A stretch of 64,000 nt of DNA from Desulfomicrobium macestii (lineage in GTDB: Bacteria; Desulfobacterota; Desulfovibrionia; Desulfovibrionales; Desulfomicrobiaceae), in assembly GCF_014873765.1 (NCBI RefSeq), contig NZ_JADBGG010000023.1:1-64000 (forward strand). Direction: 5' to 3'. The position numbers and the translations under genes were made by a program. The notes below the pieces were generated by a model. That model worked only from the letters and a program-made list of their open reading frames with translations, ran no database searches and had not been told where the DNA came from. This document shows, piece by piece, positions 60,101 through 64,000 of this stretch (positions are counted from its first letter, which is position 1; the number at the start of each line of letters is the position of its first letter).

Positions 60101-60564
60101 GCGGCCCAGCCGAAGGCCATCCACGGCGCGTTGGCCACGGAGCCGGGCGGCACCGCGCCGATGGCTTCGAGCAGTGGGGCGGCCAGAAAGCCCAGAATCT
60201 GCGAGGTGCCGAGCAGGAGCGCTACTCCGAGGGCGCCTGTGTAGCGTGCGGCCAGCAGGCTGCGCAGAGAGATGGGCGCGGCGAGGACGACTTCATGCAG
60301 TTGCACGTTGCGATCGCGCACGATGGGCTGGGCAAAGATCCAGGCCCAGGCGAAGAACAGGAAGAAGGCGTCGCCCGAGGTCATCAGATAGACCAGTCCC
60401 GGCGCATTGCGCGGGATATCCATCGCGCCCATTTTTTGCAGATTCTCGGCGCTGGTCATGACAATTAGAATGTAGCCGCTCAGCACGAGGTAGACGAGAG
60501 GCAGCACGCCGCCTCTCAGTCCGGCCCGGAATTCGTTCCAGGCCTCACGTAAAAAGAAGTTCAT
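57193..60564 (-). CDS. ABC-2 permease fused to an M1-peptidase-like domain lacking zinc ligands
   Basis: An 1123-residue protein. The first ~550 residues hold two sets of about six membrane helices (ABC-2 type). Residues ~600-1050 resemble the M1 aminopeptidase domain found in 'ABC permease/M1 peptidase' fusions: a beta domain (QGGEVVLTIVPEAGELHGQWRL) and a helical domain. At the place of the HExxH helix the sequence reads IAAALARRAIGD (residues 911-922), and the downstream Glu ligand is IGDGLA. All zinc ligands appear lost, so it is probably a binding or structural domain. The ATPase is encoded next door. Confidence 0.82.
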   Translation of the reverse strand: MNFFLREAWNEFRAGLRGGVLPLVYLVLSGYILIVMTSAENLQKMGAMDIPRNAPGLVYLMTSGDAFFLFFAWAWIFAQPIVRDRNVQLHEVVLAAPISLRSLLAARYTGALGVALLLGTSQILGFLAAPLLEAIGAVPPGSVANAPWMAFGWAALVFTLPLAAGAGALYFVAALRTRGVGGPFAVAALLMAFWMVSMIVFKEGHADPFLVTILDPSGFAEAEHQVVDQWTPHQKSTALLALTPALLWNRLIWGAVPLAFLAISIIRTTRESLILGRGVQHPSPRRNNRTRLPIAIPDAQPCPTVTTSWCRAVIAESRWQIRQIIASRGLWIAMGFLVLLAVAAGFAHGVHHAYGPMVARTEYVSPVLLRTFYLIVVFMVAAMVGMAARRDEQPGLSEMFDAAPAPDSVRLTGRAVASLAIAVICSLIPAVGAIITGLLTTQGISLMLPVLHQMMVLLPAILEMAAITLLLHAVIRHPGTAHAAAILAAFIMVVNFEVGLVNYPPWQIGRGVDIALSGLTGFSVWIEKILAINSFKLALIITIIALAAAVNRRGTDEGWRPRMRQFRAGLLGRPGMAVVVGMIALAGCSIWLHQRYVTEGGYETEEQRLAKDATWESRWLSRQGNFSVQGGEVVLTIVPEAGELHGQWRLEGVSAAGEEIHALLPTGFELLGAQVDGLNVTATVDDDHLALPLPNGRSTGCTIDLSWRLPASGWNTGGHSDLAQPSWLVGDSFWLRAADVMPRLGFDAKRVIRTAADRSRLGLPKEFTLPFYGASLAHAAAAPTGQWIWRVEIKGREADIRHGQLDGLLDFAAQTFPNARRTQVDGVTLVHDNARGQDALAIAQDLSAMSVCVARRLGRAPIIDTVAQWPRGLPTGSGDAAVAGTMLLLAEEPHWDVADTGTGRLARRADIAAALARRAIGDASDLREGEGGLWIGDGLAGAIGLLCVAETDGTEALLALLSRGAQSTTKALAGAENPVGPLALAVHDKWGADYASLAAMQWASRLSPQDIEALAESVRRSGDIAGSLAGMFGEDDAKRYLGPPSAVDLHVQDDGTGGERWTWQGGGWQTQDAKPVPRGISTKNGRLVWTDVPTSPAASTLMLDDWPAYEREPKDNMASGRTR

Positions 60565-61452
60565 CTAAGCCTCCTCGTCGGCCACGCCAGCGTCGGCCAG
60601 GGCCACATGGTAGGCGTCTTCCAAGGTTGCCCGGTGGGGCTCGAAATCCGGACCGGGGCGCTGGTCTTTGAGAACCACGGCCAGGGTTCCGGTGGGAGCG
60701 GCGGTCAGGCGCACCGCGGGTGGAAGGATTTGGCCGCGCGGAACCACGCGCGACCAGAGTTGACCCTGCAACCGGTCGGTAAGTTCGGCCGACGCGCCCT
60801 CGGCGACGATGGTGCCTTTGGCCATTATGGCCAGGCGGCCGCACAGGTTTTCGACGTCCTCGACGATGTGCGTGGAGAGCAGGACGACCGCTTCCGCCGC
60901 GACGTCGGCCAGAACCCGGTGAAACCGGTTGCGTTCGGCCGGGTCGAGTCCTGCCGTCGGTTCGTCAACGATGAGCAGACGCGGAGAGCCGATCAGGGCC
61001 ATGGCAATGCCGAAGCGCCGCAACATGCCGCCTGAATAGGTCGATACCTCGCGGTGGGCCGCGCCGCTGAGGTTGACGCGTTCGAACAGGCTTTCCACTT
61101 CAAACAGGCGTTGCCGTTTATCGGTCCGGCCCTTGAGCCAGGCGAAACGTTCGAGGAGTTTTCGTCCGATGACACCGGGATAGGCGCCGATCTGCTGGGG
61201 CAGATAGCCCAGGCGCTGTCGCAGGTGGCCGGGGTCGGCCAGGACATCGACGCCGTCAAGTCCGATCTGTCCGGTATCGGGAGACTGCAGGGTGGCCAGG
61301 GTGCGCATGAGTGAGCTCTTGCCAGCCCCGTTGGGCCCGAGCAGGCCGTACAGTCCGGGTTCGACATCCAGGTTGATGCCGGCCAGGGCCTTGACCCCGC
61401 CCGCGTAGGTTTTGGTCAGGCCCCGAATGGTCAGGCCGTGGGTTGTGGACAT
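60565..61452 (-). CDS. ABC transporter ATPase (partner of the ABC-2 fusion)
   Basis: A 295-residue ATPase with Walker A GPNGAGKSSL, YLPQQIGAYP, signature YSGGMLRRFG, Walker B RLLIVDEPTAGLDP and a long C-terminal region as in ABC-2 drug-type ATPases. Start 61452 follows GAGGAGACC and overlaps the preceding gene by 22 nt. Its stop abuts the start of the permease. Confidence 0.93.
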   Translation of the reverse strand: MSTTHGLTIRGLTKTYAGGVKALAGINLDVEPGLYGLLGPNGAGKSSLMRTLATLQSPDTGQIGLDGVDVLADPGHLRQRLGYLPQQIGAYPGVIGRKLLERFAWLKGRTDKRQRLFEVESLFERVNLSGAAHREVSTYSGGMLRRFGIAMALIGSPRLLIVDEPTAGLDPAERNRFHRVLADVAAEAVVLLSTHIVEDVENLCGRLAIMAKGTIVAEGASAELTDRLQGQLWSRVVPRGQILPPAVRLTAAPTGTLAVVLKDQRPGPDFEPHRATLEDAYHVALADAGVADEEA

Positions 61453-63269
61453 GCGGTCTCCTCGCGATTGATGGTTTGTGGCAATGCACTGTGCAGATGC
61501 CAGTCCTTGGCCAGGCCCTGGGCGTTCCACATGGCTCGGTAACGGCCGTCGGCTTTCAGCAATTCTCGGTGTTTACCCTGTTCGACCACGCTTCCTGCAT
61601 CCAGGACCAGAATGGTGTCCGCGCCGACAATGGTCGAGAGGCGGTGGGCGATGACGATGACGGTCCTGTCCTGGACCAGGACGTCGATGGCCCGCTGCAC
61701 CGCGACCTCGCTTTCGGTGTCCAGCGCCGCCGTGGGTTCGTCCAGGATGACGATGGGCGCGTTCTTGAGGATGGCTCGGGCGATGCTGATGCGCTGCCGC
61801 TCGCCTCCGGACAGGCAGCCGCCGATGTCGCCGACTCGGGTCTCGTAGCCCTCGGGCAAGCGGGAGATGAATTCGTGGCAGTGGGCGGCCCTGGCCGCGT
61901 CCTCGACTTCGGCGTCGGTGGCGTCGGCGCGGCCCATGCGGATGTTGTTCAGAATGGTGTCGTCGAAGAGGTAGACATCCTGAAAGACCACGGACACGTG
62001 GCGCATGATGGTCTCGGGTTCCATGTCGCGAAGATCCGTGCCGCCAATGCGCACGGTTCCGTTCTGCGGGTCGGCGTAGCGCATGATGAGGCGCGTGATC
62101 GTGGTCTTGCCCGATCCGGACGGGCCGACCAGGGCCGTGAGCGAGCGTTGGGGCAGGGTGAAACTGATGTCGTCCAGAACGGGGTGGCAAGTGTCGGCGT
62201 AGCAGAACCTCACGTTTTCAAAGTGGATGTCAAAGGTTTCGGGCGTCCTGGCCGGAGTCGGCACGGGCAGGGGCGGCACGGCCAGGAGTTGCTCAACCTG
62301 TTCGAAACCGGCTTCCATGTAGTCGAAGGCGTCGGCCAGATTGAAGGTTATGGCCAGGGGTTCGGCGAAACGGGCCACGACCACGAGAAGGGCGGTCAGG
62401 GCGGCGACGTCCAGGCTTCCGGTCAGGATGAACCACACGCCCAGGATCATGGCCAGGATGAGGCCGATTTGAACCACGGACGAGGCCAGAAGACTGCTCT
62501 TCACGTCACGCAGCTGGGCCTTTTCCTGAACCGAGCGCAGATGCTCCAGGGACTCCCGCAGACGCGTGGACCTGGCTCCGGTCTGGCCCGTGGCTCGCAG
62601 GACGGGTAGACCTTGGGCATATTCAATTAGTTCGGCGGAGGTGCGGGCATGGGCCTCGGCCAGAATTCGCATTTTTTGCCCGGCGTTGCCGCGACGACGA
62701 CGATATACCGGCGTGGCCAGGGGTACGAGCACGAGCATGGCCAGTGCCATGCGCCAGTCCACGAAGGCCGTTGCGATCAGGGCCACGGCCGGGGTGATGA
62801 TGGAGGTGATGAATGTCGAGGAGATCATCCCCATGGGCGTGATGACCTCGTCGACATTGCCGGCCAGGACGGCCGAAAGTTCGCCCGTGCGTTTGCGATA
62901 CAGCTCTTCAAGGGGCATGCGCCGCAACTGCTTGCCGAGGCTCACGCGCAGGTCGTGGGTCACGTCGGCCAGGGCGCTGGAATAGTCGAACTCTCGCGCC
63001 TTCCAGCGTAGCACCCCGTCGGCGGCGGTACACAGGCTCAGAAAGGCCAGCCACCAGGCCGCTTGGGACAGGTTGGCGGGTGTGGCCAACATGGCTGCCA
63101 GTAGAGGGTAGAAGGCGGCAAAGGCCAGCCCTTGAACCACGGCCGAGAGTACGGAAAAGAGCATGCTCCGGCGCAGGCACGGAGCCTGTTTTCCGGCTGC
63201 GAGCTGCATGCGCCGCCAGGTTTCGGCCAGAGAGGGAACGGGACGGAGAGTGTCGGTAGTTGTATTCAT
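61431..63269 (-). CDS. ABC exporter-fold transporter, YbtQ/IrtB-like
   Basis: A 612-residue half-transporter: six membrane helices (about 30-320) and an ATPase domain with GPSGSGKTTITRLI, Q loop VSVVFQDVYLFDDT, signature LSGGERQRISIARAI and IVILDEPTAALDTE. With the upstream gene it forms a pair of fused TM-ATPase halves, as in YbtP-YbtQ and IrtA-IrtB, which despite the exporter fold import metal-siderophore complexes. The ATG at 63269 follows AGGAGCAGCCC. Confidence 0.85.
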   Translation of the reverse strand: MNTTTDTLRPVPSLAETWRRMQLAAGKQAPCLRRSMLFSVLSAVVQGLAFAAFYPLLAAMLATPANLSQAAWWLAFLSLCTAADGVLRWKAREFDYSSALADVTHDLRVSLGKQLRRMPLEELYRKRTGELSAVLAGNVDEVITPMGMISSTFITSIITPAVALIATAFVDWRMALAMLVLVPLATPVYRRRRGNAGQKMRILAEAHARTSAELIEYAQGLPVLRATGQTGARSTRLRESLEHLRSVQEKAQLRDVKSSLLASSVVQIGLILAMILGVWFILTGSLDVAALTALLVVVARFAEPLAITFNLADAFDYMEAGFEQVEQLLAVPPLPVPTPARTPETFDIHFENVRFCYADTCHPVLDDISFTLPQRSLTALVGPSGSGKTTITRLIMRYADPQNGTVRIGGTDLRDMEPETIMRHVSVVFQDVYLFDDTILNNIRMGRADATDAEVEDAARAAHCHEFISRLPEGYETRVGDIGGCLSGGERQRISIARAILKNAPIVILDEPTAALDTESEVAVQRAIDVLVQDRTVIVIAHRLSTIVGADTILVLDAGSVVEQGKHRELLKADGRYRAMWNAQGLAKDWHLHSALPQTINREETACPQPTA

Positions 63270-63282
63270 GGGCTGCTCCTGG

Positions 63283-64000
63283 TCAGGCTCGGTTTGTGTC
63301 GTTGCGACCCAGAGTCCAGCCCTGGGCTTGTTCGTAGCTCCGCCACAGCCCGGCATACACGCCGTTCGCGGTGACCAAGTCATCGTGACGCCCCTGTTCG
63401 ACCATTTGGCCCCGGTCCAGAACCACGATCTGGTCGGCGTCGCGGATGGTTGAAAGGCGGTGGGCGATGATGATGACCGTGCGGCCGCGCATGAGATTGG
63501 CCAGGGCCGTGATGATGGCGGCCTCGTTTTCCGGGTCGGCAAAAGCCGTGGCTTCGTCCAGGACCACCACCGGGCAGTTCTGCAGAATGGCCCGGGCAAT
63601 GGTGATGCGCTGGCGCTGCCCCCCGGACAGCCGCACCCCCCGATCTCCGGCCAGGGTATGGTAACCTTGGGGCAGGGCCGCGATGAAGTCATGAGCCTGG
63701 GCCGCCCGCGTCGCGTTTTCGACCTCAGTGTCCGTGGCCTCGGGTCGGCCCATGCGGATATTGGCGGCGATGGTGTCGTTGAAGAGGAAGGTGTCCTGGA
63801 AGACAAAGGACACGTGGCGCATCAAATCCTCGGGCCGGATGTCGCGTACGTCGGCGTCGCCGATCCGCACCGAGCCGTCGGCCACGTCCCAGAAACGCGG
63901 AATGAGTCGGGCTACCGTGGTCTTGCCCGCGCCGCTCGGTCCGACCAGAGCCGTGATGGATCCTGCGGGGACGTGAAAGCTGACACCATCCAGGGCATTG
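63283..64000 (-). CDS. ABC exporter-fold transporter, YbtP/IrtA-like (partial, continues beyond window)
   Basis: The last ~239 residues of a half-transporter are present, all of the ATPase domain: GPSGAGKTTVARLI, VSFVFQDTFLFNDT, RLSGGQRQRITIARAI, VVVLDEATAFADPENE. The membrane part and start lie beyond 64000. In the Walker B-proximal loop it has ATAFADPE rather than PTxALD, as in YbtP/IrtA-type partners. It ends 13 bp before the next half-transporter. Confidence 0.85.
   Translation of the reverse strand, partial: NALDGVSFHVPAGSITALVGPSGAGKTTVARLIPRFWDVADGSVRIGDADVRDIRPEDLMRHVSFVFQDTFLFNDTIAANIRMGRPEATDTEVENATRAAQAHDFIAALPQGYHTLAGDRGVRLSGGQRQRITIARAILQNCPVVVLDEATAFADPENEAAIITALANLMRGRTVIIIAHRLSTIRDADQIVVLDRGQMVEQGRHDDLVTANGVYAGLWRSYEQAQGWTLGRNDTNRA

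Noticed and set aside
60565-63269. Lipid A or multidrug exporter for the exporter-fold ABC proteins
   Set aside because: The paired half-transporters next to FyuA-like receptor and metal-binding DUF4198 genes fit YbtPQ/IrtAB-like importers better, although sequence alone cannot exclude export.

Overview
The window is GC-rich bacterial DNA. The short-chain flavodoxins, anaerobic cobaltochelatase CbiK, cobalamin riboswitches, a GEMM-type riboswitch and extensive TonB and pseudopilus machinery point to a deltaproteobacterium, most likely a sulfate reducer of the Desulfovibrionales. That placement is inferred from gene content; there is no rRNA in the window.

Layout. (1) 1-3390 is a scarred region: a degenerate tRNA-Arg(CCG) 3' half, a probable oxidoreductase fragment, the first copy of a ~1.55 kb repeat unit (hairpin, broken 73-aa gene, flavodoxin, Cys-rich protein), a truncated permease and a gutted P-type ATPase. 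(2) 3391-18253 is one minus-strand operon of 14 genes. It encodes a secretin, PilM-N fusion, PilO, PilP, PilT-like and GspE-like ATPases, GspF, three unusually large pseudopilins, a lipoprotein parvulin, a GspG-like protein, a HAMP membrane protein and one unknown. A GEMM-I type (cyclic-di-GMP family) riboswitch lies in its leader at 18348-18438. (3) 18639-20296 is the second, longer copy of the repeat unit, so the operon is bracketed by direct repeats; a GGDEF remnant follows. (4) 20905-27700 is a cobalt/B12 block: cbiK-cbiM(NikL fusion)-cbiQ-cbiO behind one cobalamin riboswitch, and metE behind another. (5) 28116-36181 is a TonB2-like operon (DUF3450, TtpC-like, ExbB, ExbD, TonB, TPR protein, TonB-dependent receptor, periplasmic binding protein). 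(6) 36508-53598 holds two paralogous export/envelope modules (RND/MMPL transporter + LolA-like protein + DUF1302-like outer-membrane protein), methyltransferases, a FyuA-like receptor, an AraC regulator, a TrmO-like protein, a flavodoxin-like protein and a MarR regulator with a recognisable operator. (7) 53792-64000 holds a second FyuA-like receptor with a DUF4198 protein, an ABC-2 permease carrying an M1-peptidase-like domain without its zinc site, its ATPase, and a YbtPQ/IrtAB-like ABC pair whose second member runs off the window.

How it fits together. Almost everything is on the minus strand. The right two thirds reads as a metal/metallophore and corrinoid acquisition region: outer-membrane receptors, their TonB energiser, periplasmic and inner-membrane transporters, and B12-responsive control of cobalt uptake and methionine synthesis. 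No siderophore biosynthesis genes are seen, which suggests uptake of ligands made elsewhere. The left third contains the most unusual system, a riboswitch-controlled pseudopilus with both an extension and a retraction ATPase. Several short sequence scars (27724-27828, 42263-42340, 42085-42173) show that related cassettes have been duplicated and partly deleted here.
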